From the NCBI RefSeq assembly GCF_000196315.1, contig NC_014230.1:1054001-1118000 (forward strand): DNA of 64,000 nucleotides, written 5' to 3'. Within the stretch, counting starts at the first letter, position 1. Each line of letters starts with the position of its first letter. This document shows positions 25,951 through 34,814 of this stretch, piece after piece. This DNA comes from Croceibacter atlanticus HTCC2559 (GTDB taxonomy: Bacteria; Bacteroidota; Bacteroidia; Flavobacteriales; Flavobacteriaceae). The notes below the pieces were generated by a model, which saw only the letters and a program-made list of their open reading frames with translations, was not told where the DNA came from and did no database searches. The position numbers and the translations under genes were made by a program.

Positions 25951-28563
25951 TTATTTTATAATATCTTTAGAAGCTTGAAGCGCTGCAGAGATACCATCTG
26001 GCTTTTTGCCACCTGCAGTAGCAAAAAATGGTTGACCGCCACCGCCACCTTGTATGTGTTTCCCAAGATCTCTAATAATTTTACCAGCATTTAAATCTTT
26101 TTCGGCTACTAAATTTTTAGATATATAACAACTTAATAAAGCTTTGCCATTATGATTAGAGCCAAATACTAAAAATAAATTATCTACCTCACCGCCAATT
26201 TCAAAAGCTAAATCTTTCATACTGCCAGCATCTAAATCTATTTCTTTAGCAAGAACATTAATACCATTTATGGTTTCAAGTTCTTGTTTAAGCTCTGCTT
26301 TTAAATGTTTTGCTTTATCTTTTAATAATTGCTCTACCTGCTTTTTAAGCTCAGAGTTTTCTTCCTGTAATGAGCTTACTGCTTTTACAGTATCTTGAGG
26401 ATTTTTAAGAATACTCTTTACATCTTCTAAAATCTGATTTTGTTTTGCGTAGTAAGTATCAACAGCATCATTACTAATAGCTTCAATACGTCTTATGCCA
26501 GATGCTACAGCACCTTCAGAAATTATTTTAAAGTGTCTTATTTCAGAGGTATTGTTAACGTGTGTACCGCCACAAAGCTCCATAGATTTACCAAAGCGAA
26601 TTGTTCTAACTGCATCGCCATATTTTTCGCCAAACAATGCAATTGCGCCTTCGTCTAATGCTTTTTGATGAGGTATGTTTCGTTGTTCTTCCAGAGGAAG
26701 TTGTTCTCTTATACGAGCGTTTACAAAATCTTCAACTTGAGTTAGCTCTTCTGCTGAAACCTTCGAGAAATGTGAGAAATCAAACCTTAAATTTCCACTA
26801 TGAACCATAGATCCTTTTTGCTCAACGTGAGTTCCTAAGACAGATCTTAATGCTTGGTGTAATAAGTGTGTGGCAGTGTGGTTAGAAGCAGAGCGCATAC
26901 GTTGCTTGCTGTCTACAACTGCTTTAAAAGTAGCTTCTGGGTGTTTTGGAAGGTTTTTAGTAAAATGTACAACTAAGTTGTTTTCCTTTTTTGTATCTAC
27001 AATATAAACAACATCGCCGTCTGGAGATTCTAAATATCCTTTGTCTCCAACTTGACCACCACCTTCTGCGTAAAACGGAGTTAAGTTAAACACAAGCTGA
27101 TACATTTCTCCATCTTTCTTATTTTCTACTTTACGGTAACGCGTTAGTTTAACCTGAGCTTCTAAATGGTCATAACCAATAAACTCTTGTTCAGCATCAT
27201 CAATTAATGTAACCCAATCTCCTGTTTCTGTTTTAGTAGCTTCTCGAGAACGGTCACGTTGCTTTTTTAATTCAGCGTCAAATTCAGCTTCATTTAAAGA
27301 AAAACCACGTTCTCTTAAAATTAGGGAAGTTAAATCTATAGGGAATCCATAAGTATCGTAAAGCTCAAAAGCTTTCTTGCCAGAAATTTCTTTGCTTTTA
27401 GATTTTTCGATAATGTTATCTAATAAAACAAGACCTTGATCTAATGTTCTTAAAAATGAGCTTTCTTCTTCTTTTATAACATTGTAAATAAGGTTTTCCT
27501 GCTTAACCAACTCTGGGTAAGCATCTCCCATTTGTTTAGTAAGCGTCTTTACCAATTTATAAATAAATGGTTCTTTAGTGTTTAAGAATGTAAAGCCATA
27601 ACGTATACCACGACGTAAAATACGGCGTATAACATAACCTGCTCCAGTGTTACTAGGAAGTTGGCCATCTGCAATTGAAAAAGCAACTGCGCGTACGTGG
27701 TCAGATATTACTCTTATGGCAATGTCTGTTTTTTCAGAAGATCCATAGGTTGTAGCTGTAATGGTTTCTATTTCCTTAATAAGTGGCGTAAAAGCATCTG
27801 TATCATAATTAGAGGTTTTATCCTGTAATACCATACACAAACGCTCAAAGCCCATACCTGTGTCTACATGTTGTGCAGGTAGTTTTTCTAAAGAGCCATC
27901 TGCTTTTCTGTTGAATTGCATGAAGACTAAATTCCAAATCTCTACTACTTGAGGATGATCTTCATTTACAAGCTCTGCACCAGATACTTTATCTTTTTCT
28001 TCTTTGCTACGTAAATCTACGTGTATTTCTGAGCAAGGACCACAAGGACCTTGAGCACCCATTTCCCAGAAGTTGTCTTTTTTGTTTCCATTTAAAATAC
28101 GATCTTCAGAAATATGATTCTTCCAAAAATCATAAGCTTCTGTATCACGTTCTAAACTTTCAGAAGCATCACCTTCAAAAATTGTAACGTATAAGTTGTC
28201 TTTATTTACCTTGTAAACTTCTGTAAGCAACTCCCAAGCCCAAGCAATAGCTTCTTCTTTAAAGTAATCTCCAAAACTCCAGTTTCCTAACATTTCGAAC
28301 ATTGTATGGTGATAGGTGTCTATACCAACTTCCTCTAAATCGTTGTGCTTACCACTAACGCGCAAACATTTTTGCGTGTCTGTAACTCTACTACTTTTAG
28401 GATCTCCATTACCTAAGAAAAACTCTTTAAACTGGTTCATCCCAGCATTTGTAAACATTAGCGTAGGGTCATCTTTAATGACCATTGGGGCAGAAGTGAC
28501 AATGCTGTGTTTTTTAGATTTAAAAAACTCGAGGAATGTTTTACGAATATCTTGAGACGTCAT
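25951..28563 (-). CDS. alaS: Alanyl-tRNA synthetase
   Basis: An 870-residue class II synthetase with the full layout: catalytic core from [10 protein letters not shown] and [10 protein letters not shown], a tRNA-recognition helical region, the editing domain with [12 protein letters not shown] and the zinc motif CGGTHV, and a C-terminal C-Ala domain with a coiled coil (about 710-770) and a glycine-rich [14 protein letters not shown] block. It charges tRNA(Ala) and clears Ser/Gly mischarging. It is divergent from the M23 peptidase gene. No fault in key motifs is seen. Confidence 0.96.
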   Translation of the reverse strand: MTSQDIRKTFLEFFKSKKHSIVTSAPMVIKDDPTLMFTNAGMNQFKEFFLGNGDPKSSRVTDTQKCLRVSGKHNDLEEVGIDTYHHTMFEMLGNWSFGDYFKEEAIAWAWELLTEVYKVNKDNLYVTIFEGDASESLERDTEAYDFWKNHISEDRILNGNKKDNFWEMGAQGPCGPCSEIHVDLRSKEEKDKVSGAELVNEDHPQVVEIWNLVFMQFNRKADGSLEKLPAQHVDTGMGFERLCMVLQDKTSNYDTDAFTPLIKEIETITATTYGSSEKTDIAIRVISDHVRAVAFSIADGQLPSNTGAGYVIRRILRRGIRYGFTFLNTKEPFIYKLVKTLTKQMGDAYPELVKQENLIYNVIKEEESSFLRTLDQGLVLLDNIIEKSKSKEISGKKAFELYDTYGFPIDLTSLILRERGFSLNEAEFDAELKKQRDRSREATKTETGDWVTLIDDAEQEFIGYDHLEAQVKLTRYRKVENKKDGEMYQLVFNLTPFYAEGGGQVGDKGYLESPDGDVVYIVDTKKENNLVVHFTKNLPKHPEATFKAVVDSKQRMRSASNHTATHLLHQALRSVLGTHVEQKGSMVHSGNLRFDFSHFSKVSAEELTQVEDFVNARIREQLPLEEQRNIPHQKALDEGAIALFGEKYGDAVRTIRFGKSMELCGGTHVNNTSEIRHFKIISEGAVASGIRRIEAISNDAVDTYYAKQNQILEDVKSILKNPQDTVKAVSSLQEENSELKKQVEQLLKDKAKHLKAELKQELETINGINVLAKEIDLDAGSMKDLAFEIGGEVDNLFLVFGSNHNGKALLSCYISKNLVAEKDLNAGKIIRDLGKHIQGGGGGQPFFATAGGKKPDGISAALQASKDIIK

Positions 28564-28602
28564 TAGTCAAATGTTAATTACTTTAAGAAAAATTTATTTT
28601 TT

Positions 28603-28610
28603 TATATTTG
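28603..28610 (+). promoter_or_regulatory. -7 box candidate for the M23 peptidase gene
   Basis: TATATTTG matches TAnnTTTG and lies 70 nt upstream of the ATG at 28681. The -33 partner is weak. On the other strand TATTTTTG (28659-28666) could serve alaS. Confidence 0.4.
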
Positions 28611-28680
28611 TCACTTCCGCTTAGTTTTTTCGTCGTTAAGGGCGTACAGATATATCGGCAAAAATAACATATTTAAACGA

Positions 28681-29658
28681 ATGAGTAAGGTAAAATACTA
28701 TTATGACAGTGACACACTTTCCTATCGAAAGATAGAACGAAAGAAGGGTCGTCGTTTTGGGTTTACATTCCTTATAGTTATTGGTGTTGCTCTAGCGGGT
28801 TTTCTATTTCATATTCTTTATTTAAACCTTCCTCAGATTGAAACGCCAAAGGAAAAAGCTTTAAAACGAGAGTTGGCTAATATGGAAATACAGTATGATA
28901 TCCTTAATAAAAAAATGGATCAAGTAAATGCTGTACTTACAGATATTGAAGATAGAGACAACAATATATACAGGCTTTATTTTGAAGCAAATCCAATTCC
29001 TGAAGAGGTGCGCCGTGCAGGTTTTGGAGGTATAAACAGATATAAGGATTTAGAAGGTTACGATAACTCAGAATTAATTATAAAGAGTAACAAACGTATG
29101 GATGTTATTACCAAACAATTGGTAGTACAGTCTAGATCTCTTGATGAAATTGCAGTGTTGGCAGAAGACAAGGAAAAACTTCTTGCTGCAATACCTGCAA
29201 TACAACCTGTAAGAAACAAAGACTTAAGTAGAATTGCTTCTGGATATGGCTGGCGAAGCGATCCTTTTACTAAGGCTAGAAAATTTCATTACGGTATGGA
29301 TTTTACCTCACCAAGAGGTACACCAATTTATGCAACAGGAGATGGTGTTATTGAGCGCGCCGATAGCAGATCTACCGGTTATGGAAATCATATTAGGATA
29401 GATCACGGTTATGGTTATACCAGTTTATATGCGCACTTATATAAATACAATGTAAAAAAAGGCCAACGTGTTAAACGTGGCGATGTTATTGGCTTTGTAG
29501 GAAGTACGGGAAGATCTCAAGCACCACACCTGCACTACGAGATATTTAAAGATGGAGAACGTATTAACCCAATTAATTTTTACTACGGGAATTTATCTCC
29601 AGCAGAGTTTAATGAAATTCTACAAAAATCTCAGCAAGAAAATCAATCTCTGGATTAA
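28681..29658 (+). CDS. M23/LytM family metallopeptidase
   Basis: A 325-residue bitopic envelope protein: basic N-terminus, one membrane helix (about 28-50), a periplasmic coiled coil (about 58-100), then a LytM domain (about 180-310). The LytM motifs HYGMDF (HxxxD), SLYAHL and HLHYE (HxH) provide the zinc ligands, so it should be catalytically competent against peptidoglycan cross-links. It precedes merR-type, lemA and TPM genes on the same strand, a recurrent order in this family as I recall it. It probably acts in cell-wall remodelling or division. Confidence 0.9.
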   Translation: MSKVKYYYDSDTLSYRKIERKKGRRFGFTFLIVIGVALAGFLFHILYLNLPQIETPKEKALKRELANMEIQYDILNKKMDQVNAVLTDIEDRDNNIYRLYFEANPIPEEVRRAGFGGINRYKDLEGYDNSELIIKSNKRMDVITKQLVVQSRSLDEIAVLAEDKEKLLAAIPAIQPVRNKDLSRIASGYGWRSDPFTKARKFHYGMDFTSPRGTPIYATGDGVIERADSRSTGYGNHIRIDHGYGYTSLYAHLYKYNVKKGQRVKRGDVIGFVGSTGRSQAPHLHYEIFKDGERINPINFYYGNLSPAEFNEILQKSQQENQSLD

Positions 29659-29780
29659 TATTCTTCCTCATGTAACATAACAGTTGCAAATCATACTAAT
29701 AGATTGTAATACTATGTTAATAGGCACTTAGAGTGTGTATTTTGCAATAATGGTATTTAAAAAATGTCTAATTTAGCAGT

Positions 29781-30110
29781 ATGCATATATCGCTTCCACA
29801 GAAATTATATTACAGTATTGGAGAAGTGGCAGAAGCCTTTGGTGTAAATGCCTCTTTAATACGATTTTGGGAAAAAGAATTTGATGTTCTGAAGCCCAAG
29901 AAAAATGCAAAGGGAAACAGGAAGTTTACACCTGAAGATATTAAGAATCTTCAATTTATCTATCATTTGGTTAAAGAAAGAGGCTTTACTTTAGAGGGCG
30001 CAAAAACTCATTTAAAGGAGCAAAAACACCAATCTTTAAAAACATTTGAGATAATTAGAAAATTGGAGGCTATTAGAGCAGAATTAAACGAATTAAAAAA
30101 CAACCTTTAA
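29781..30110 (+). CDS. MerR-family transcriptional regulator
   Basis: A 109-residue protein carrying only the MerR winged-helix DNA-binding domain (YYSIGEVAEAFGVNASLIRFWEKEF ... RKFTPEDIKNLQFIYHLVKERGFTLEGAKTHL) and a short C-terminal coiled coil for dimerisation. No cysteine-containing metal loop or ligand domain follows, so it is not a classical metal-sensing MerR. It sits between the M23 peptidase and lemA. Target genes are unknown; the neighbours are possible targets. Confidence 0.87.
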   Translation: MHISLPQKLYYSIGEVAEAFGVNASLIRFWEKEFDVLKPKKNAKGNRKFTPEDIKNLQFIYHLVKERGFTLEGAKTHLKEQKHQSLKTFEIIRKLEAIRAELNELKNNL

Positions 30111-30136
30111 ACAAATACCAACCTAAACTCACTATC

Positions 30137-30736
30137 ATGAAAAAGTGGCTTATACCCGTAATTATTATTGTTGTATTAGGATTTGTAATCTATAATATGA
30201 CTGTTGGCTTTAACAACAATGCTGTAGAGATGCGAGAAGACGCAAAAACAGCTTGGAGTAATGTAGAAAGCTCTTACCAAAGACGAAATGACCTTATCGG
30301 TAATTTAGTTAAAACTGTGCAAGGTGCAGCAGATTTTGAACGTACAACTTTAACCGAAGTTATTGAGGCACGTGCAAAAGCAACATCTGTTAATATAGAT
30401 GCAAACAATCTTACGCCAGAAGCAATCTCTAACTTCCAACAAGCTCAAAGTGGTTTGTCTGGGGCACTATCTAGATTGTTAGTAACTGTTGAGCGTTATC
30501 CAGACCTAAAAGCAAATCAAAATTTCCTAAATCTGCAATCTCAATTAGAAGGCACAGAGAATAGAATTAATGTTGCAAGAGATCGTTACAATGCTCAAGT
30601 AGGTGAATATGAAAAATACACCAACAAATTTCCGAACTCAATCTTTGCAGGTTGGTTTGGCTTTGAAGAAATGACGCGTTATGAAGCAGATGCAGGTAGT
30701 GAAAATGCGCCAGATGTAGATTTCGATTTTAATTAA
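30137..30736 (+). CDS. lemA: LemA family protein
   Basis: A 199-residue protein with an N-terminal membrane anchor (about 4-24, MKKWLIPVIIIVVLGFVIYNM) and a helical LemA domain. Visible are WSNVESSYQRRNDLIGNLVKTV, the A-rich helix around EARAKATS and RDRYNAQVGEYEKYTNKFPNSIFAGWFGF, the signature ending. LemA proteins form an outward-facing four-helix bundle of uncertain function and usually sit next to TPM-domain genes, as here. Start of a tight lemA-TPM-TPM operon (4 nt to the next gene). Confidence 0.93.
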   Translation: MKKWLIPVIIIVVLGFVIYNMTVGFNNNAVEMREDAKTAWSNVESSYQRRNDLIGNLVKTVQGAADFERTTLTEVIEARAKATSVNIDANNLTPEAISNFQQAQSGLSGALSRLLVTVERYPDLKANQNFLNLQSQLEGTENRINVARDRYNAQVGEYEKYTNKFPNSIFAGWFGFEEMTRYEADAGSENAPDVDFDFN

Positions 30737-30740
30737 GCCT

Positions 30741-31178
30741 ATGTCTAAAGTTGAAGATTTTCTTACTAAAAACGACGAAGCAGAAATTGTTGAAGCTATT
30801 CGTGTAGCAGAAAAACAAACGTCTGGTGAAATACGCGTGCATTTAGAAAAAACCTATGATGGTGATCATTTTGATCGTGCGTTAGAGTTATTTCATCAAT
30901 TAAAGATGGATAATACAAAGCAGGAAAATGGTGTGCTAATATACGTGGCTGTAGAGGATAAAAGCTTTGTTATTTATGGCGATAAAGGTATTAACGATGT
31001 TGTGCCTAATAATTTTTGGGAAAGCACTAGAGATGCCATGCAAGCCGAATTTAAAAAAGGTGATTTTAAACAAGGGTTAATTAATGGAGTATTGAGTGCA
31101 GGACAACAATTGCAAGCCCATTTTCCTTGGGATGCAGATGATGTAAATGAGCTTTCTGATGAAATCTCTAAAAGCTAA
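30741..31178 (+). CDS. TPM-domain protein, signal-less form
   Basis: A 145-residue protein made of one TPM (TLP18.3/Psb32/MOLO-1) domain: EIVEAIRVAEKQTSGEIRVHLE, NGVLIYVAVEDKSFVIYGDKGIN and the FKKGDFKQGLINGVLSAG end. It has no signal peptide and no membrane helix, unlike its downstream neighbour, so it would stay in the cytosol or be membrane-associated through partners. Its stop codon overlaps the next start (TAATG context). Function unknown; TPM proteins have been linked to membrane-protein turnover and to phosphatase activity in plants. Confidence 0.85.
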   Translation: MSKVEDFLTKNDEAEIVEAIRVAEKQTSGEIRVHLEKTYDGDHFDRALELFHQLKMDNTKQENGVLIYVAVEDKSFVIYGDKGINDVVPNNFWESTRDAMQAEFKKGDFKQGLINGVLSAGQQLQAHFPWDADDVNELSDEISKS

Positions 31179-31981
31179 TGCATAAATTAACAAACATATT
31201 ACTTGTTTTAAGCTTAGCTATTGGTCAAATGGTTGTTGCGCAGCGCGATATACCAGAAAAACCAAGTGGCGCAGATAATCAAAAACCAGTATTTGATTAT
31301 GCTGAAATTTTATCTGATGCTGAAGAAGCGCAACTTAATACTAAGCTAATAAGTTATGCAGACACTACATCTACGCAAATTGTAATTGCCACTATTGAGT
31401 CTTTAGAAGGAGAATATATTGGTTTATATGCGCCTAAATGGGCTCAAGAATGGGGTATTGGTCAATCTCAAGAAGATAATGGTCTCTTTATCTTACTTTC
31501 AGAAAGTGATCGCAAAATTTGGATAACTACAGGTTATGGTCTGGAAGAATATATGACAGACTATAGAACAAAAGAGATTATAGATAAAATTATAATACCA
31601 GAATTTAAATCTGGTAGCTATTATAGAGGTTTAGATAAAGGAACCACTGCAATATTTCAAGTTCTCGACGGAACCTTTAAAGGTACACGCCAATCTAATA
31701 GTAATGATGGCTTACCTATGGGTGTTATACTTTTCATTATTTTCATAATTATATTTATTGCACTTGCTAGCAAACGTGGCGGAAAAGGCGGCGGTTCTGG
31801 AACAAGACGTGCTGGAGACTCCTTGTTAGATGTTATAATCCTTAGCAGTATGGGTCGCGGCAGTTTTGGCGGCGGCGGTGGCTTTGGTGGCTCTTCTGGC
31901 GGCGGCTTCGGCGGTGGCGGTTTTGGTGGTGGCTTTGGTGGCGGTGGCTTTGGCGGCGGCGGCGCTGGTGGTGGCTGGTAA
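31178..31981 (+). CDS. TPM-domain membrane protein with Gly-rich tail (YgcG-like)
   Basis: A 267-residue protein: signal peptide (about 1-21, ending VVAQ), a TPM domain (about 37-160, with FDYAEILSDAEEAQLNTKL and GLFILLSESDRKIWITTGYGLEEY), a membrane helix (about 185-200), a basic cytosolic stretch, and a C-terminal tail of about 50 residues consisting almost only of Gly, Phe and Ser. The tail is encoded by GC-rich repeats (about 31855-31978) unlike the surrounding AT-rich DNA. The domain order matches YgcG-like proteins that end in GGGxxGGGGxxGxW. It is last in the lemA operon. Confidence 0.9.
   Translation: MHKLTNILLVLSLAIGQMVVAQRDIPEKPSGADNQKPVFDYAEILSDAEEAQLNTKLISYADTTSTQIVIATIESLEGEYIGLYAPKWAQEWGIGQSQEDNGLFILLSESDRKIWITTGYGLEEYMTDYRTKEIIDKIIIPEFKSGSYYRGLDKGTTAIFQVLDGTFKGTRQSNSNDGLPMGVILFIIFIIIFIALASKRGGKGGGSGTRRAGDSLLDVIILSSMGRGSFGGGGGFGGSSGGGFGGGGFGGGFGGGGFGGGGAGGGW
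31855..31978 (+). repeat. GC-rich GGT/GGC repeat tract encoding the Gly-rich tail
   Basis: Imperfect repeats of GGTGGCTTTGGCGGC type inside the 3' end of the second TPM gene. The tract is a local G+C island and a likely site of length variation by slippage. Confidence 0.7.
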
Positions 31982-32033
31982 TCTGCAGAGCATATATTTA
32001 ACCAGAACCTTTTAAGATCCATTACCCTATTTT

Positions 32034-32834
32034 ATGTCTTCAAAAACTAATTATTTAGAAATAAACAGAACATCATGGAATGCTCGTACAACACATCATA
32101 TTACTTCAGAGTTTTATGATGTTAAAGGGTTTTTAGAAGGCAATACTTCACTTAAGTCTATAGAGTTAGAATTGCTAGGAGATGTAAAAGGAAAATCTAT
32201 TCTTCATTTGCAATGCCACTTTGGTCAAGACACTATTTCTTTAGCTCGTTTAGGTGCCGAATGCACAGGTGTAGATTTGTCTGACAAAGCAATTGAGGCT
32301 GCAGAGCAATTGGCAGATAAAGCTAATATTGAAGCGTCTTTTATATGCTCAGATGTTTATGATTTGCCAAATAATTTAGAATCGAAATTTGATATTGTTT
32401 ATACAAGTTATGGTGTTATAGGTTGGCTACCAGATTTAGATGCTTGGGCAAGAGTGATATCTAAGTTTTTGAAGCCTTCAGGAAAATTAGTTTTTGTAGA
32501 GTTTCATCCTGTAGTCTGGATGTTTGATGATGATTTTAAACATATTAACTATTCTTATTTTAATAAGGGTGAAATTGTAGAGACAGAAACGGGTACATAT
32601 GCTCAAAAAGACGCGGATATTACAAACGATTATGTTTGTTGGAACCATAGTATGAGTGAAGTTGTAAATAGTTTAATTAAAAACGGATTGCAAATAAGTA
32701 CTTTAAATGAGTATGACTACTCACCTTATAACTGTTTTAATAATACCGTGGAGTTTGTTTCAGGTAAATTTAGAATACAATCATTAGAAGAAAAAATACC
32801 AATGGTTTTTGCTATAAAAGCTACAAAAATATAA
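32034..32834 (+). CDS. Class I SAM-dependent methyltransferase
   Basis: A 266-residue methyltransferase. Motif I ILHLQCHFGQDTISLARLGAECTGVDLSDKAIEAA and the post-motif FDIVYTSYGVIGWLPDLDAWARVI are typical of the Methyltransf_11/25 class. The His-Phe in place of the usual glycine after HLQC is common in a widely distributed bacterial subgroup. Substrate unknown; a small molecule is likely. It is convergent with the GNAT gene, with only 8 nt between stops, and no clear terminator. Confidence 0.8.
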   Translation: MSSKTNYLEINRTSWNARTTHHITSEFYDVKGFLEGNTSLKSIELELLGDVKGKSILHLQCHFGQDTISLARLGAECTGVDLSDKAIEAAEQLADKANIEASFICSDVYDLPNNLESKFDIVYTSYGVIGWLPDLDAWARVISKFLKPSGKLVFVEFHPVVWMFDDDFKHINYSYFNKGEIVETETGTYAQKDADITNDYVCWNHSMSEVVNSLIKNGLQISTLNEYDYSPYNCFNNTVEFVSGKFRIQSLEEKIPMVFAIKATKI

Positions 32835-32842
32835 AGTGTGTG

Positions 32843-33301
32843 TTACTTAATATTATGCTTAAAACATAAGCTGTTTTCAACGTTTTTATATTGCCCATAA
32901 TTAGGAATACGTTGGTAACCATATGAAGTGTAAAATGAAATAGCTGCTTTTTGTTTCTTGCCGGTTTCTAAAACACAGTTAAAATACCCTAATTCCTTAG
33001 CCCAATTTTCAAGAGCATCTAATAGTTTACTAGCAACAGATTTGCCTCTCTCATCTTGTAATACAAACATGCGTTTAATCTCGACCGTATTGTCATCAAA
33101 ATGTTTAATAACACCACAGCCTATAGGTTTTTCATCGCTATAGGCTACAATAATATGGTTGTACTTGTTTGTATGATTAAATTGTTTGTAGAAAGCATGA
33201 AGAATCTCGCCATCTGCTTCAGCTAAATCCTTATTTAAAAGCGTTACTAAATAATTAAAATCTGAATCTTGAGATGTTGTTCTTTTTAAAGTCACCATCA
33301 T
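32843..33301 (-). CDS. GNAT-family N-acetyltransferase
   Basis: A 152-residue single-domain acetyltransferase. The acetyl-CoA-binding motif is seen as RMFVLQDERGKSVASKLLDALENWA, followed by FNCVLETGKKQKAAISFYTSYGYQRI. The substrate is unknown. It lies 14 nt downstream of der on the same strand and may be co-transcribed with it. Confidence 0.85.
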   Translation of the reverse strand: MMVTLKRTTSQDSDFNYLVTLLNKDLAEADGEILHAFYKQFNHTNKYNHIIVAYSDEKPIGCGVIKHFDDNTVEIKRMFVLQDERGKSVASKLLDALENWAKELGYFNCVLETGKKQKAAISFYTSYGYQRIPNYGQYKNVENSLCFKHNIK

Positions 33302-33315
33302 TCAGCAGAGTCTAG

Positions 33316-34620
33316 TTATTTTTTTCTAAAGTAAATGCTAATAGGAACACCAGAAAAATCAAAGTTTTCTCTAAACTTGTTTTCAATAAAGCGCTTATAT
33401 GGCTCTTTTATGTATTGCGGTAAGTTAGCAAAGAACGCAAATTGTGGTTGCGGTGTTGGTAACTGCATACAATACTTAATTTTAATATACTTTCCTTTAG
33501 TTGCTGGTGGTGGTTGGTTTTCTATAATAGGAAGCATTAAATCATTAAGTTTACTAGTCTTAATTTTTTGATTTCTTGCTTCGTATACTTCAACAGCAGT
33601 TTCAATAGCTTTGAAAATACGTTGTTTTGTTAAGGCAGATATAAAGATAATTGGCACATCTGTAAATGGTGCAATCTGTTCGTGAATATGCTTTGTAAAC
33701 TCCTTTACGCTTTTGTGGTCTTTTTCAACTAAATCCCATTTGTTAACTAAGATCACTATTCCTTTTCGGTTACGTTCTGCTAGCCAGAAAATATTCTGTA
33801 CTTGGTTATCAAAACCACGAGTAGCATCCATTACTAATAAACATACATCTGCATGTTCAATAGCGCGCACACTGCGCATTACAGAGTAAAATTCTAAATC
33901 TTCTTTAACTTTGGTTTTACGGCGTATTCCTGCAGTATCAACTAAATTAAACTCAAATCCAAAACGGTTGTATTTAGTGTCAATAGAGTCTCTTGTAGTG
34001 CCTGCAATGTCTGTTACGATATAACGGTCTTCGCCAATTAATGCATTTATAAATGAAGATTTACCCGCATTTGGTCTTCCTACAACAGCAAACCTAGGTA
34101 AGCTATCTTCTTCGCGTTCTTCTTTCTCTGGAAGAATCTTTACAAGCTCATCTAATAAATCACCTGTTCCTGCACCATTCATACTTCCAATAGCATGATA
34201 TTCTCCTAAGCCAAGGTTGTAAAACTCCACAGCATCTGCGTGACGCTCTGCATTATCAACCTTATTTACAACAAGCATCATCGGCTTATTGCTACGGCGT
34301 AATAGTTTAGCAACATCTTCATCCATTCCAGTAATTCCAGATGTAACATCGACCATAAATAGGATGACATCTGCTTCATCTATAGCTAGCTCTACTTGCT
34401 TGTCTATTTCCTGTTCAAAAATATCATCAGACCCTACAACATATCCGCCAGTATCAATAAGTGTAAATTCTTTACCGTTCCAATCTGCCTTTCCGTAATG
34501 GCGATCACGTGTCACACCACTAATGGCGTCTGTAATGGCTTCTCGGCGTTGAATCATCCTGTTAAAGAATGTCGATTTACCTACATTTGGTCGTCCTACA
34601 ATAGCTACAATAGCACTCAT
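33316..34620 (-). CDS. der: Ribosome-biogenesis GTPase Der (EngA)
   Basis: A 434-residue protein with two tandem GTPase domains and a KH-like C-terminal domain. G1 motifs GRPNVGKS and GRPNAGKS, G3 DTGG and DTAG, and G4 NKVD and NKWD are all present. It assists 50S subunit maturation. An upstream in-frame start at 34641 exists, but ATG at 34620 (MSAIVAIVG) matches the family. A -7 box lies 19 nt before it. GNAT gene follows. Confidence 0.96.
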   Translation of the reverse strand: MSAIVAIVGRPNVGKSTFFNRMIQRREAITDAISGVTRDRHYGKADWNGKEFTLIDTGGYVVGSDDIFEQEIDKQVELAIDEADVILFMVDVTSGITGMDEDVAKLLRRSNKPMMLVVNKVDNAERHADAVEFYNLGLGEYHAIGSMNGAGTGDLLDELVKILPEKEEREEDSLPRFAVVGRPNAGKSSFINALIGEDRYIVTDIAGTTRDSIDTKYNRFGFEFNLVDTAGIRRKTKVKEDLEFYSVMRSVRAIEHADVCLLVMDATRGFDNQVQNIFWLAERNRKGIVILVNKWDLVEKDHKSVKEFTKHIHEQIAPFTDVPIIFISALTKQRIFKAIETAVEVYEARNQKIKTSKLNDLMLPIIENQPPPATKGKYIKIKYCMQLPTPQPQFAFFANLPQYIKEPYKRFIENKFRENFDFSGVPISIYFRKK

Positions 34621-34638
34621 AATCTGTTTAATTTTGTG

Positions 34639-34646
34639 CAAAAATA
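34639..34646 (-). promoter_or_regulatory. -7 box candidate for der
   Basis: Minus-strand TATTTTTG matches TAnnTTTG, the same octamer as at sdhC, 19 nt upstream of ATG 34620. No clear -33 element at the usual distance. Confidence 0.42.
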
Positions 34647-34686
34647 CGCTATTTGAGTTACGAATAACAGATATGAAACAACTAAG

Positions 34687-34719
34687 TTTGAGAGTGATTT
34701 AAAGTTACTTGCACCTTTG
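34687..34719 (+). promoter_or_regulatory. Promoter candidate for the dipeptidyl peptidase-POT operon
   Basis: TTTG (34687-34690), 21 nt, CACCTTTG (34712-34719). One mismatch from TAnnTTTG. It lies about 95 nt upstream of the ATG at 34815. Confidence 0.38.
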
Positions 34720-34814
34720 GTGTGGTGTTTAGCATAGTATTTATGGTCGTAAATTGAGAATATTCGCTTATTTTTCACTAAACTTGGCGTTCAATTTAAT
34801 TTTTCTTTCCATAT

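Noticed and set aside
31657-32022. 121-residue proline-rich reading frame antisense to the second TPM gene
   Set aside because: It is the mirror of the Gly-rich repeat tract (GGN read backwards gives Pro codons). No signal, promoter or domain.
32835-32842. Terminator between methyltransferase and GNAT genes
   Set aside because: Only 8 nt lie between the convergent stops and no stem is formed.
34396-34656. 86-residue frame over the start of der
   Set aside because: Antisense to the first GTPase domain of der, with no recognisable features.
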